Positions 21,732-31,301 of a DNA stretch of 64,000 nucleotides are shown here, in pieces. Source of the stretch: Aculops lycopersici. Its lineage: Eukaryota; Arthropoda; Arachnida; Trombidiformes; Eriophyidae. The stretch spans positions 9,541,118 to 9,605,117 of the forward strand of contig WNKI01000001.1 in NCBI GenBank assembly GCA_015350385.1, given 5' to 3'. Every line of letters starts with the position of its first letter. Position 1 is the stretch's first letter. The notes beneath the pieces were generated by a model that was not told where the DNA came from, did no database searches, and was given only the letters and a program-made list of their open reading frames with translations. Made by a program: the position numbers and the translations under genes.

Positions 21732-24485
21732 TCACTGAGACTCGGCAACACTAGCCGACGCCACTTCTTTTACACCTAACTGGTCGACGGCTTCGTTTAA
21801 AAATCTTTCGTTCAACTCATTTGTGAGACACTCAATTTGTCGCCTCAAATTGCTCGCCTTGATTTGTTCTGTTAATCCTTTTAGACTATTTAAGGCAGGT
21901 AACATAGTATTAAATGATTGCTTTGTGAGCTCAGGTGCGTGTAGGTAGGTATCGAAGGTTTCAACTAGTTGGGCGCACATCAATCGGGCATAAGTGCAGA
22001 CGTGGACATCCGTTGAATCGTTGGCCAGCGAGATGACCAGGGGTAAAAATTTGGTTACCAAAATGTGAGCCCAATCGGTGGGTCGGACTGTTTGATCTAT
22101 GAGACAGGTGAGAATGTGACGAAATAAAATAAGCATGAATTCCTTGGTCTGAGTTTGCTGTTGGAGATCGGCGTTTTTGGCTGCCTTGCTGCTGTTACTC
22201 TGATGGCTCGAGTTATTACTGTTGCTGCTATTGTTCTGGCCACCACCACCACTGCCAAGTGGCCGCTTGATTATTTGATTGGAGTAATTAACTAAAGCGT
22301 CCAGGATGTAGGTTAAAAACTTTTGCCTCGTGCTTGGACTGTGTATTTGCTCGGCGTTTGTTGAAATAACCTTGATTGAAAGGGCCAAAATTTCCACATC
22401 TCCACGCGTTAACTCGGGTGTGGATAGATTTTGCCTAACTGTCAGCGCAATCTCATCAAATTCTTGCTGCTCGATGGGTTCGAATGAAGTTAGCGATGCA
22501 ATATAAATTGGATACAATGAGATTGAATTATCGGTGTTGATTGAATGCTTGATCAATGGGCGAATCTTGGTGCGAGTTAAGTGGCGGCCAAAGAGGAGAC
22601 AAAGTTGCCGTATGCTTGATATGGATGAAGATAGAAATTCTTGTATTATATCGTTGGTTCCCCCGATGGCCAAGTAAAATGATTTGTGTGAAAAATATGA
22701 GATGCAAGCTAAGAATTTGGGTAAAAATTTCTCAAGTATCCAGCCCAATGATTCAATCATATGCTCCTGCTCCAGTTGATCGTGAAAGGCAACCACAGCA
22801 CTCTCATCGATGATCAGAGTTGGATTAAGCAATTTGTTCTTGAACTTTAAAGGCCGATCAAACAAATGGACGAAGCCCTCTCTCAGTATTACGTCATCCT
22901 TGAAGCTGGCTCTGCTAGCTGAGGAAGTTGACGGGGCCGGCGAGGTGCTTGAGGTGGTGGACGATGATTTAGCCAATGCATCGTCGTAATTGAGATCGTT
23001 ACAGTTGCTATTGTTATTATTATTGATAGTGTTGCCACTGTTGTTGTTATTGTTGACATCTTTGTTGACTACCGGCGACTCAGTATTGTTGTTGTTGTTG
23101 TTTTGATCCAAACCCAGATTTGCCTTGCTGAGCCAAGCGCAACTATGCACGGCGTCGGCAAACACAAAAGGCACCAGGTAGTCGAGCAACTTCAGGTAAG
23201 CGGCAACGGCTCGTTGCGAGGTAAGCTGGGCGGCGCTAGTAACCGCGGTTCCATTTTGGAAATGACTCGACGGGTGAGCCACGAAAGCCGACTGACGTCT
23301 TCTGTCGAAGAGAGAGCTCGACACTTGGGGCTCCTGCTTGATATTTGCACCTTGATTGAAGCTTATGCTCCGATTGTCGAAAAAAAGCGATCTACGCTTG
23401 GCGGCCGCGCCAACTGACGAGAGGATCTTGCCGCTATTGTTGCTACTATTTGCTACAGGTAGACCAGGTGACTCTGGCCGCGAGCTTGCCAATTGGCCAT
23501 TCGTGGCGCTTATTTGAGTCGTGAAAAACTTCTCAGCTTTGGCCAGATAAAAATCGGCAACCTCCGATTTGAAGCGATTCAATTTGACAGCCCACATGCA
23601 TAGCAAGGGATAGGCAGTTTCCAATGCACAGAAGCGCATTTGTTCGAGCTCATAGCGATTCTCGCAAAAGCTAACAGGTGTCTGTTGGAGCACATCCTGG
23701 ATGATATCCTCTGTTGCCGAGAGACAGGCATCAAAAACTTCGTCGTTTCTATCCATAATTAGAGTTAACAAACAGGAAAACGATTTGCAGGCTGCAGAGC
23801 GAACCAAAACATTTTTATCCTTCAATAATTGGATCAATATCGATAATATCAAATTAGTTCGCATTATTGGCCTTACGTAATGCGCTAACGTCGAGCAAGA
23901 TTCGGCCAATAGAATCCTTCGTTCGTGGAATTTGTCATTGACATGATCCCATAGATTTGGTAGTAGTAGGGATGAGCTTCGATCAGGTGAAATTTGCAAC
24001 ACCACTATGATACCTGAGATAATCATTCGACGTTGTTCCTCGTTGGGCCTCTTGATCAAGTTAAACAATAAACTCATCAATCGCTCCTGCTCATTTGTGT
24101 CGCGACAAACTCTAATTGTGCAAGTGATTAGCGGAATGAGATCAATGCGCTTGCTAATAATTACATTTGGCACTATGTGATGAATGTACTTGGCCAACAG
24201 ATTGACCAACTTGGAATTATTTGTTATTGCTTGCACCAAGTCAAACATTAGCGATTCATTCTTGAGATACTGTTCAGGTAAATCGACATTAAGCATCGTT
24301 GGCACCAGCGATCTGATCGGGTTCTTGTCTAAGGGCCAAAATTGGGCGCATTGCGCACTTCTCACATACTCCTGGTACAGATCAATATCATCCAGTTTCT
24401 TTCTGACATGATTATCTATTAACTTATCTATCAAATTTGGTTCCGTTTGGCAACCGACCGAAACGCGCTCGATTGCGGTGTCCAT
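21732..24485 (-). CDS. RELCH: RELCH-like HEAT-repeat protein (KIAA1468 family)
   Basis: A 917-residue HEAT-repeat protein. The family member RELCH binds RAB11 and helps move cholesterol from recycling endosomes to the trans-Golgi. The N-terminal third matches the family's central HEAT block: HHIVPNVIISKRIDLIPLI, then LLFNLIKRPNEEQRRMII, WDHVNDKFHERRILLAESC and a following run of helices. Low-complexity Asn/Ser insertions interrupt the array (roughly residues 470-530 and 740-770). The family normally has an N-terminal LisH motif and coiled coils; neither is visible in this frame. The frame stays open for about 60 bp upstream of the ATG to an acceptor-like TTATTCAG, so an upstream exon could exist, but I found none before ALG1. 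The single-exon body is convergent with the RhoGEF gene. Family assignment is strong, completeness uncertain. Confidence 0.83.
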   Translation of the reverse strand: MDTAIERVSVGCQTEPNLIDKLIDNHVRKKLDDIDLYQEYVRSAQCAQFWPLDKNPIRSLVPTMLNVDLPEQYLKNESLMFDLVQAITNNSKLVNLLAKYIHHIVPNVIISKRIDLIPLITCTIRVCRDTNEQERLMSLLFNLIKRPNEEQRRMIISGIIVVLQISPDRSSSLLLPNLWDHVNDKFHERRILLAESCSTLAHYVRPIMRTNLILSILIQLLKDKNVLVRSAACKSFSCLLTLIMDRNDEVFDACLSATEDIIQDVLQQTPVSFCENRYELEQMRFCALETAYPLLCMWAVKLNRFKSEVADFYLAKAEKFFTTQISATNGQLASSRPESPGLPVANSSNNSGKILSSVGAAAKRRSLFFDNRSISFNQGANIKQEPQVSSSLFDRRRQSAFVAHPSSHFQNGTAVTSAAQLTSQRAVAAYLKLLDYLVPFVFADAVHSCAWLSKANLGLDQNNNNNNTESPVVNKDVNNNNNSGNTINNNNNSNCNDLNYDDALAKSSSTTSSTSPAPSTSSASRASFKDDVILREGFVHLFDRPLKFKNKLLNPTLIIDESAVVAFHDQLEQEHMIESLGWILEKFLPKFLACISYFSHKSFYLAIGGTNDIIQEFLSSSISSIRQLCLLFGRHLTRTKIRPLIKHSINTDNSISLYPIYIASLTSFEPIEQQEFDEIALTVRQNLSTPELTRGDVEILALSIKVISTNAEQIHSPSTRQKFLTYILDALVNYSNQIIKRPLGSGGGGQNNSSNSNNSSHQSNSSKAAKNADLQQQTQTKEFMLILFRHILTCLIDQTVRPTDWAHILVTKFLPLVISLANDSTDVHVCTYARLMCAQLVETFDTYLHAPELTKQSFNTMLPALNSLKGLTEQIKASNLRRQIECLTNELNERFLNEAVDQLGVKEVASASVAESQ

Positions 24486-25747
24486 CTCAATAAAGTGTTG
24501 TTTTTTTTCTGGTTTGGTATTGCTGTTTACCTGAATAATTGGTTATGTTGATTGTGACCTGGAGGGTTAAAAGAACTAACCGGTTAGCTCGGCTCCGCTC
24601 GTGGTTATGCCTCTTTTCTGTGCGACTTTTCAGGAAGCTGCGCTCGGGCTCGCTCCACGAACCAGCTGCTCGCCGTTGCTTGCGTGACGTGCTTTATGTC
24701 AAATCATGACGAATTAAAAGGACGAAGAAGATCAGCTCAAATTGCAGGAATGGTTTCATTAGTATATGATGATTTCCGTGGCGTTTAGATGATCTCCTTC
24801 AGCTCACACAAAGGCCTTGTGCCATATACATATGTATATATTGAAACACAAACAAATATGCTTACCTGTAGAAATGGGAGTATACTAATTTGTTTTCCGC
24901 ATGTGATGCTGTAGATGATTATTATGTAAGTTGAGAGTTGCACGGTTTCGCATGTCGCAGACAAAGTAGTCGAGTCTTGTTTGGTGCATTCGCTCTAGTT
25001 CTGTAGTCTATTCTATTCTATTGTATTAGATGGAGAGAAGATGCTGCTTTGACGAGAGCGATCGAGTGAGTTAATAATGCCGTCAAGCTTTGCGACGCGA
25101 TGCGACTGCTTGAGTGGTTTTTGTTATGGTTCACATAGCGAAACTCAACGAGAAACGTGCACCTGTTGCCCTGGCTGAAGCTGCTACTCTTCTCATGGTC
25201 CTCCATGTTAGCGTCACCTTTGGCCCCATTCTATTCCGCTCTAGCATATGATTCGTGGCCCTTCCAGGGACATCAAATGAAAGTTCCATGCCCCAACCTG
25301 TGGACTTGTTCCGAGCGTCGCCAAGCTCTCGACTGCGCCATTGGTCTAAGTCCCGTCAGCATCTAATCGTTGATTTGCAGCTATTTGGAAGCAAGAGTGC
25401 GCAATAGAATGAATGCTAGGAGCTACATAATTTGCAGGCGAATTGACCCATTGAGAACTCGCAAGTTTCGATAGATACCTAGAAACCAACAATAATTTCG
25501 CTAGGATGCACCAAAGAGTACAGTGCAGTACGAAAGTGTTGAATGCAAAAGGAACAGAGTGCAAAGACGTCAAAGGGAATCTCACATGCCGAGGAATCTA
25601 TTATACGCGCGAAATGCGCTTGAACGCCAGTTCAAAACATTCCCCCTCGTCCGACATTTTCCAAGTGAGGGAGGACGGCGTGTCATATTAGCTGTCAAAA
25701 CTACATGTTGATACTTCATAATTAGATATCAACTATATGCAAACAAG
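24486..25747. other. Divergent spacer between RELCH and ALG1
   Basis: It probably holds both promoters and 5' UTRs. Two short + strand frames, about 25157-25366 (hydrophobic start, then PCPNLWTCSERRQALDC) and 25506-25691 (starts with ATG, four Cys), could be exons of a small secreted Cys-rich protein, but I recognise no family and no frame-consistent splice joins them convincingly. Confidence 0.5.
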
Positions 25748-27169
25748 ATGACTAAATACAAAGCCCTAGTAGCCGTCATGGGCGATCTGGCCCGGAGTCC
25801 CCGGATGCAGTACCATTGCTTGTCTCTTGCAAACAACAACTACGATGTAACCGTCCTAGCAAGTGGTCACAAGGGAACCGATGGAAAAATGGACAAATCT
25901 ATTGACGAGTTGGAGAACAACAAGAACATCCATCAAGTGCATTGTGATGAATATATTGACTTCAAAAAATACTTGCCTTCCATATTGGCCTATGTGATCA
26001 AGCCAATTTGGCAATCATGTCTTCTACTATATCTATTAGCGTTTTATGTACCATTGACCCACGTGATAATTATGCAAAACCCTCCCTCCATTCCAATATT
26101 ACCACTACTGTGCATCTACAGTAGAATATTTAGAATCAAGCTGATAATCGATTGGCATAATTATGGATACTCTATATTGGCCATTAATCTTCACCCGCAA
26201 CATCTCATTGTCCGAGTATACAAGTTCATCGAATTCACCTTCGGACGCTTTGCTGATGCCGGCTTCTGCGTTTCAAAAGCTATGAGGGCCGATCTCAGAG
26301 ATAATTACAATTTCAAATATCCCATCTATGTGCTCTACGACAAGCCGCCCAAACATTTCAAGAGTCTCAATCTAAGGGAGAAGCATAACTTCTTTATCAA
26401 GATCCAGGAACAATATCCTGTTTTCAAGCCTGTTGATCAAGGGGATTTGAGTGGAAAGGAACTCAATGAATCAAGATTCACCATGCCTGACGCATTAAAT
26501 AAGAACGTTATCAGGTGGAGACCCAACAGACCAGCCATTATAATTTCAAGCACAAGCTGGACCGAAGACGAGGATTTTGACATTTTGTATGAAACATTGG
26601 ACAAATACAATCAGTGCAGGACAGAACAGCTAGCTGATTCCATCTCGAGCTCAGATTACCTTCCTAAATTAGTTTGTGTCATAACAGGGAAGGGTCCTCT
26701 TAAGGACTTTTATCAACAGAAGATCGGCAAGGCCAGATGGGACCACGTGGAGGTTGTGATGCCTTGGCTAAGCTCACACGATTATGCAAAGATGGTTGCC
26801 TCGTGCGATCTTGGCATTTGTCTTCACAAGTCGTCCAGTGGCTTTGACCTGCCTATGAAGGTTGTAGACATGTTCGGCTGCGGAGTACCTGTCTTGGCAT
26901 ACAAGGACGAGCATTTTAAGGCTATAGACGAGCTGGTCATCGAGGATTTCTATGGCCTCACATTTGGGTCTACCTTCGAGTGCTGTGAAAAATTGTTCCA
27001 TCTACTTGATGACTTTAGATCTCAGGATAACTGTTCCATCGATGAGGTCGAAGATTCGCCACTTGCTCGATACAAGAAAAATATCAAGCGTAGATTTCTA
27101 CTGAGCCGCTGGGAGGACAATTGGAATCGCGAGGCTAGACCTAACATCGACAAGCTCATAAGGGGCTAG
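25748..27169 (+). CDS. ALG1: Chitobiosyldiphosphodolichol beta-mannosyltransferase (ALG1)
   Basis: This enzyme adds the first mannose, from GDP-mannose, to GlcNAc2-PP-dolichol on the cytosolic face of the ER in N-glycan precursor synthesis. The 473-residue single-exon protein is of normal length for the GT33 family. Visible signatures are GDLARSPRMQYH near the N-terminus, WHNYGYSI near residue 138, SSTSWTEDEDFDIL near 274, CVITGKGPL near 318 and the donor-binding region CLHKSSSGFDLPMKVVDMFGCGVPV near 360-385. Vertebrate ALG1 has an N-terminal signal anchor before the first motif; here the motif begins about ten residues after the Met, so anchoring may rely on the hydrophobic stretch around residues 75-100 or on a missed upstream exon. 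The start is the first ATG of the frame. Convergent with UQCRH. Confidence 0.95.
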   Translation: MTKYKALVAVMGDLARSPRMQYHCLSLANNNYDVTVLASGHKGTDGKMDKSIDELENNKNIHQVHCDEYIDFKKYLPSILAYVIKPIWQSCLLLYLLAFYVPLTHVIIMQNPPSIPILPLLCIYSRIFRIKLIIDWHNYGYSILAINLHPQHLIVRVYKFIEFTFGRFADAGFCVSKAMRADLRDNYNFKYPIYVLYDKPPKHFKSLNLREKHNFFIKIQEQYPVFKPVDQGDLSGKELNESRFTMPDALNKNVIRWRPNRPAIIISSTSWTEDEDFDILYETLDKYNQCRTEQLADSISSSDYLPKLVCVITGKGPLKDFYQQKIGKARWDHVEVVMPWLSSHDYAKMVASCDLGICLHKSSSGFDLPMKVVDMFGCGVPVLAYKDEHFKAIDELVIEDFYGLTFGSTFECCEKLFHLLDDFRSQDNCSIDEVEDSPLARYKKNIKRRFLLSRWEDNWNREARPNIDKLIRG

Positions 27170-27659
27170 ATACCTCTGTGCCGCACATTTGACCGGCTGT
27201 CCCATATCATATATTACAACAAAGTACATATTTAATAAGCCATGTATAATTGAATCTTGCTAGGCAAACACGACTAAAACCATTCTCATAAGGATATCTC
27301 ATGAGGAATCACACAGGATCTTAATAACAATAGACTAGAACTCATATTGAACGCGCGCCTCTGCAAGGTCATCGAACCGATTTTTTCACTTGCTTGTTTG
27401 TCCCCATGCTCAAGGTTAGATGGGTGCATTTTGCTTGCAAAATGAGGTTCTTCTCCATCTCTGGCGATGAAAATTCCAGCATTGTAAATCTAACTGCCCC
27501 TATTTGTGATAAACGATAGCTGATTTGCCTTATTTATTCATCTATGACGTTGTATATATGTTTTGTATACAAGTAAATTTTTTTAACGATAACACTACTT
27601 CATTGGGTTCTATAATTAATAATAGTTGTCCGTTTCCTATACCGCTTCCAGTTTTTCCC
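27170..27659. other. Convergent spacer between ALG1 and UQCRH
   Basis: 490 bp of AT-rich sequence that I read as the two 3' UTRs. No further gene is seen. Confidence 0.6.
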
Positions 27660-27857
27660 CTACTTAAGTTTTGCAAACAAACCTTTCATTGCACAATGAT
27701 CGATACAATTCACAAAGTCGATCATCTCCTCAAAACAATTTTCATCTGGTCGTTTTGAGCATTTATCTAGCCTTAGCTTCAGTTTGACGCACTTCTCATC
27801 CGCCTGGCACTTTTCCCTTCTAACGCTCAGTGGATCGACAATTTCTTCATCGGCCAT
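27660..27857 (-). CDS. UQCRH: Cytochrome bc1 complex subunit 6 (hinge protein)
   Basis: A small acidic subunit of respiratory complex III that helps dock cytochrome c1 and c in the mitochondrial intermembrane space. The 65-residue protein has the family core: IVDPLSVRREKCQADEKCVK, then a second Cys-bearing helix with FEEMIDFVNCIDHCAMKGLF and the C-terminal Lys. The Cys spacing fits the twin disulphide hairpin of the family. It is shorter than the vertebrate form because the long N-terminal Glu run is reduced to DEE. The start ATG at 27857 is clear. It shares a short divergent promoter region with thioredoxin reductase. Confidence 0.92.
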   Translation of the reverse strand: MADEEIVDPLSVRREKCQADEKCVKLKLRLDKCSKRPDENCFEEMIDFVNCIDHCAMKGLFAKLK

Positions 27858-28108
27858 TATGATTGTATGTTGGGACTTAGGTGTAATATCAAAGGTTAAT
27901 TAGGATAAATTAGTAATATCACTGACCTGGAAATTTCCAATTCTATCTCGAAGTAAGTTTACGATCGAACGAGGTTTTCCCTCAATAGGCTTCTGCGTTG
28001 CTATCTGTAACTAAGAGTACAAAATAAAGAGGCAAGCAGAGGCGGTGGCGCAGACATGCTCATTGCACGAGCATGCCGTCACTTTAGCCATACACTGTAG
28101 CTTGTGGT
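27858..28108. promoter_or_regulatory. Bidirectional promoter region, UQCRH / thioredoxin reductase
   Basis: Only about 250 to 360 bp separates the two divergent starts, so both promoters must lie here. The stretch contains a small inverted repeat CATGCTC-N7-GAGCATG near 28055-28075. Both products act in mitochondria or in redox metabolism, so co-regulation is possible, which is inference. Confidence 0.55.
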
Positions 28109-28216
28109 ATGGACCTGAAGGAAGACACTCGCCTTTTATTCATTACACTTTCCTCTCATTATGTTGTCAGGCATAATGATTCGCCGGCCAGTTTATTTCT
28201 TGTGTATGTCGATACT

Positions 28217-29917
28217 ATGAGTCTAACGCTAAACATACAATTACTCCGTCGTACTTTAACTAAGAGCATTTCATCATTCGCTAGTTTTAGATTGATAGGA
28301 TTCAAGTCAGCGGTTGGCCAACAACAGCAACAAGCAGCAAACCAGAGTACAAGTACAGTATCAAGCAGCATAGTGAGCAAGATGGCACCAACAAATGGAC
28401 CGAAGGACAAATTTGATTACGATCTCATTGTGATTGGAGGTGGATCTGGTGGATTGGCTTCATCCAAAGAGGCAGCCGTCAAATATGGGAAACGTGTGGC
28501 GTTGATAGATTTTGTGAAGCCAACACCGAAGGGCACAACATGGGGTATTGGAGGTACATGTGTCAATGTGGGTTGTATTCCAAAGAAACTGATGCATGAG
28601 GCTGCACTTCAAGGTGAACAAGCAAACGAATTACACTATTTTGGCTGGACCCTAAAGGATAGTGGGAAGCCAATCGTCACTCATGGCCAGAATGCAAACT
28701 TAAAATTCGACTGGGACTCGCTAGTTGAAAGGGTTCAGGGAAACATCAAGTCTAGCAACTTCAAGTATCGCGTTGAGTTGCGGGAGAAGAAGGTTAATTA
28801 CATCAACGCCTATGCTAAGTTTGTCGATAGTCACACATTGGAACTAGAGGACAAGAAGGGAGTAAAGAGCCAGATTACAGGTGAGAAGTTTATTATTGCA
28901 ACTGGCGAGAGGCCTAAATATCCAACTGAGTGCGAGGGCGCCCTTGAGCATTCCATCACAAGCGACGACCTGTTCTCGTTGCCATACAACCCTGGCAAGA
29001 CTCTCGTTGTTGGGGCCTCGTACGTTGCTCTAGAGTGTGCCGGCTTTCTTGCCGGTTTTGGCAACGATGTCACCGTGATGGTTCGCTCTATTTTATTGCG
29101 TGGCTTCGACCAGGAGATGGCAGAAAAGGTTGGTCAGTACATGGCAAAGAAGGGAGTTAAGTTTCTGCGTCCTTGCGTGCCATCAAAGATAGAGAAGATT
29201 CGTGACGGAGAGCCCGGCTTATACAAGGTAACTGCTCATGATGGAGTCAAGAACAATATTGTTGGCGAGTACAATACTATTCTCTTCGCCGTCGGCCGCG
29301 AGCCTTGCACCAACAATATTGGCCTAGACAAGGCTGGCGTTACTCTAAACCCAAAGACTGGCAAGGTGCCAACAAAACACGAACAAACCAACGTTGAACA
29401 CATTTATGCAATTGGTGATATACTCGAGTTCCGTACTGAACTCACCCCTGTGGCTATAGATTCCGGTATTATGTTGGTACGTCGCCTCTATGGTGGCGCC
29501 AAGGAAACCTTCGATTATGTCAACATACCCACCACAGTGTTTACACCAAACGAGTATGGATTCGTAGGCTTGAGTGAGGAAGATGCCATCAAGAAGTACG
29601 GCGAGGCAAACATTGAGGTTTTCCACACGCATTTCAAGCCATTCGAGAAAGGAGTCACTGAGCGCGATGTAGAGGATTGTTATGCAAAGATGATTTGTGT
29701 AATCAATGATGACATGCGAGTTGTTGGATTCCACTACCTGGGACCCAACGGAGGTGAGGTAACTCAATTCGCAGCATTGGCTTTGAAATTGAAGGCAACA
29801 AAGGATGACTTCAACAAGGTGGTTGGTATCCATCCAACTTCTGCCGAGCTGTTCACTAACATGACCATAACCAAGAGAAGTGGACTTTCGCCGATCCCAC
29901 AGGGATGCTGTGGTTGA
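28217..29917 (+). CDS. TXNRD: Thioredoxin reductase, Cys-type (GCCG tail)
   Basis: An NADPH-dependent FAD disulphide reductase that reduces thioredoxin. The FAD-binding motif VIGGGSGG and active-site disulphide CVNVGC follow the cytosolic-type start MAPTNGPKD at 28382. The NADPH and interface regions are complete, with a terminal HPTSAELFTNM motif. The protein ends ...PIPQGCCG then TGA, so the selenocysteine of vertebrate GCUG tails is replaced by Cys while the glycines remain. Three in-frame ATGs are possible: 28109, 28217 and 28382. From 28217 the N-terminus (MSLTLNIQLLRRTLTKSI, basic and Ser/Leu-rich) resembles a mitochondrial targeting peptide; from 28382 the product would be cytosolic, 511 residues. 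Alternative starts giving both forms, as known for other animals, are likely. Single exon; convergent with STX17. Confidence 0.95.
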   Translation: MSLTLNIQLLRRTLTKSISSFASFRLIGFKSAVGQQQQQAANQSTSTVSSSIVSKMAPTNGPKDKFDYDLIVIGGGSGGLASSKEAAVKYGKRVALIDFVKPTPKGTTWGIGGTCVNVGCIPKKLMHEAALQGEQANELHYFGWTLKDSGKPIVTHGQNANLKFDWDSLVERVQGNIKSSNFKYRVELREKKVNYINAYAKFVDSHTLELEDKKGVKSQITGEKFIIATGERPKYPTECEGALEHSITSDDLFSLPYNPGKTLVVGASYVALECAGFLAGFGNDVTVMVRSILLRGFDQEMAEKVGQYMAKKGVKFLRPCVPSKIEKIRDGEPGLYKVTAHDGVKNNIVGEYNTILFAVGREPCTNNIGLDKAGVTLNPKTGKVPTKHEQTNVEHIYAIGDILEFRTELTPVAIDSGIMLVRRLYGGAKETFDYVNIPTTVFTPNEYGFVGLSEEDAIKKYGEANIEVFHTHFKPFEKGVTERDVEDCYAKMICVINDDMRVVGFHYLGPNGGEVTQFAALALKLKATKDDFNKVVGIHPTSAELFTNMTITKRSGLSPIPQGCCG

Positions 29918-30056
29918 ATATAGCCATTATCTAGCAATACAAGACACTTATCTTAATCTTAGCAAGAATTTTTTACATATATTCAAATAGTAAAAATGAA
30001 ATAATACTAACTATGCTTAATTGACGCTCCATGTGATCTACAGGTGAATTGTATCT
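29918..30056. other. Convergent spacer, TXNRD / STX17
   Basis: 139 bp holding both 3' ends; no other feature is recognised. Confidence 0.5.
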
Positions 30057-31301
30057 TTAATCGCGTTTCACCTTTTTCACTGTGATGCACTTTTGCGCAC
30101 TATAACTTGATATAAAGCCCAAAAGTGAAGTGGCACAAACTATTGTAACGCCACCAAGCTTGCCGCCCACGAAAAATCCTATGGGTCCACCGATCAAAGC
30201 TCCAGCCATACAACCTGTGAATGGCATTAATATGGTAAGTGACTTCATTGTTCTATTAATATTGTTATGGGACTCACTAATACGTTGCGTTGCTATCACT
30301 ATATTTTCTTCGATCGAATCTATGGGCTCACTTTGCATCTTGACAAGACTATAAAAGTCTGAAAAGAGTCTTCTGAGCTCCACAGTATCTCGTTCCAACT
30401 TTTCTATCTCCTTTTTTCGCCTCTCCAACACCACAAATCTAGCATCACTAGCCAGTTGCCTCTGCTGAAGAAGCTTATGTGGCGAATCCCTAATGTCCAC
30501 GACTACAATGGAATTTTGATGACTATCTATTGAGTAATCATGTCTAGGTGAACTCTGCATTGAGTCATCGTTCTTACTCGAGTGGTCACGAATTTTGTCT
30601 GATGGAGAAGTGCTAGCATCCAAGCATAAGTCATAGTCTTGGCAATTGGAATCTTCGGCGTCCATTATTGGAATATCTATATCACTGTTCAAGAGGACAA
30701 AATCATTCAGTGCCTGCACAATGTTAATCCTTACATCGGCTAATCGTTGGATTGTCTCTAACTCAGAGTTGCCATCATGAGGCTCATTAGTTAAGGTGTT
30801 AAGGTATGACAGTTCTCTCAAGTAATTTGTGAGTTGTTTTATGGTCTCGATTGCTTTAGTTTGCTCATCCCTGACTTTGAGCCTGGAGACATCATTGTGC
30901 GCAATGCAATTGCTATCTTCGCTTAGATGGTTGCCATTTATAAGCTGAGATCTGGTTAAATTGATCGACTTTTGATGCTCACGCAACTCTTTAAGATATT
31001 CCTCGACTATGATACAGATCGTTCTACAAGTGTTCGCATCTAGGAATGGGCTACTCTCGTCGGCGTCTGGAGTGCTAGGTGTTGATGTGTTGTTGGAATT
31101 GTAATTATCACAGCTACTGCTTGTCGGCGAGTAGTTTTTGTTGATCACACCCCTGTCTCGTGGGCTCCTCTTCTTGTTACCATTCCTTGGAGCTTGGCCA
31201 TCACGTCGCAATCGAGCCGGTCGAGGATTTACCCATTGGACTCGACCGGCGGCGCCACTGCTCATTGGGCTAATTTTGCTGTTTATATCTTTGGTTTGCA
31301 T
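30057..31301 (-). CDS. STX17: Syntaxin-17, autophagosomal Qa-SNARE
   Basis: This SNARE is recruited to completed autophagosomes and pairs with SNAP29 and VAMP8 for fusion with lysosomes. The 414-residue protein ends in the diagnostic double-pass glycine-zipper hairpin (about residues 350-397): AGALIGGPIGFFVGGKLGG, followed by a second hydrophobic segment and a basic tail. The SNARE motif lies just before it (about 285-345) and keeps a Gln at the central layer in SLVKMQSEPIDSIEENI. The N-terminal half contains helices (VEEYLKELREHQKSINL) separated by Asp/Ser/Asn-rich linkers, which account for the extra length over the roughly 300-residue vertebrate protein. The ATG at 31301 is unambiguous. 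Single exon; divergent from the small membrane-protein gene. Confidence 0.9.
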   Translation of the reverse strand: MQTKDINSKISPMSSGAAGRVQWVNPRPARLRRDGQAPRNGNKKRSPRDRGVINKNYSPTSSSCDNYNSNNTSTPSTPDADESSPFLDANTCRTICIIVEEYLKELREHQKSINLTRSQLINGNHLSEDSNCIAHNDVSRLKVRDEQTKAIETIKQLTNYLRELSYLNTLTNEPHDGNSELETIQRLADVRINIVQALNDFVLLNSDIDIPIMDAEDSNCQDYDLCLDASTSPSDKIRDHSSKNDDSMQSSPRHDYSIDSHQNSIVVVDIRDSPHKLLQQRQLASDARFVVLERRKKEIEKLERDTVELRRLFSDFYSLVKMQSEPIDSIEENIVIATQRISESHNNINRTMKSLTILMPFTGCMAGALIGGPIGFFVGGKLGGVTIVCATSLLGFISSYSAQKCITVKKVKRD

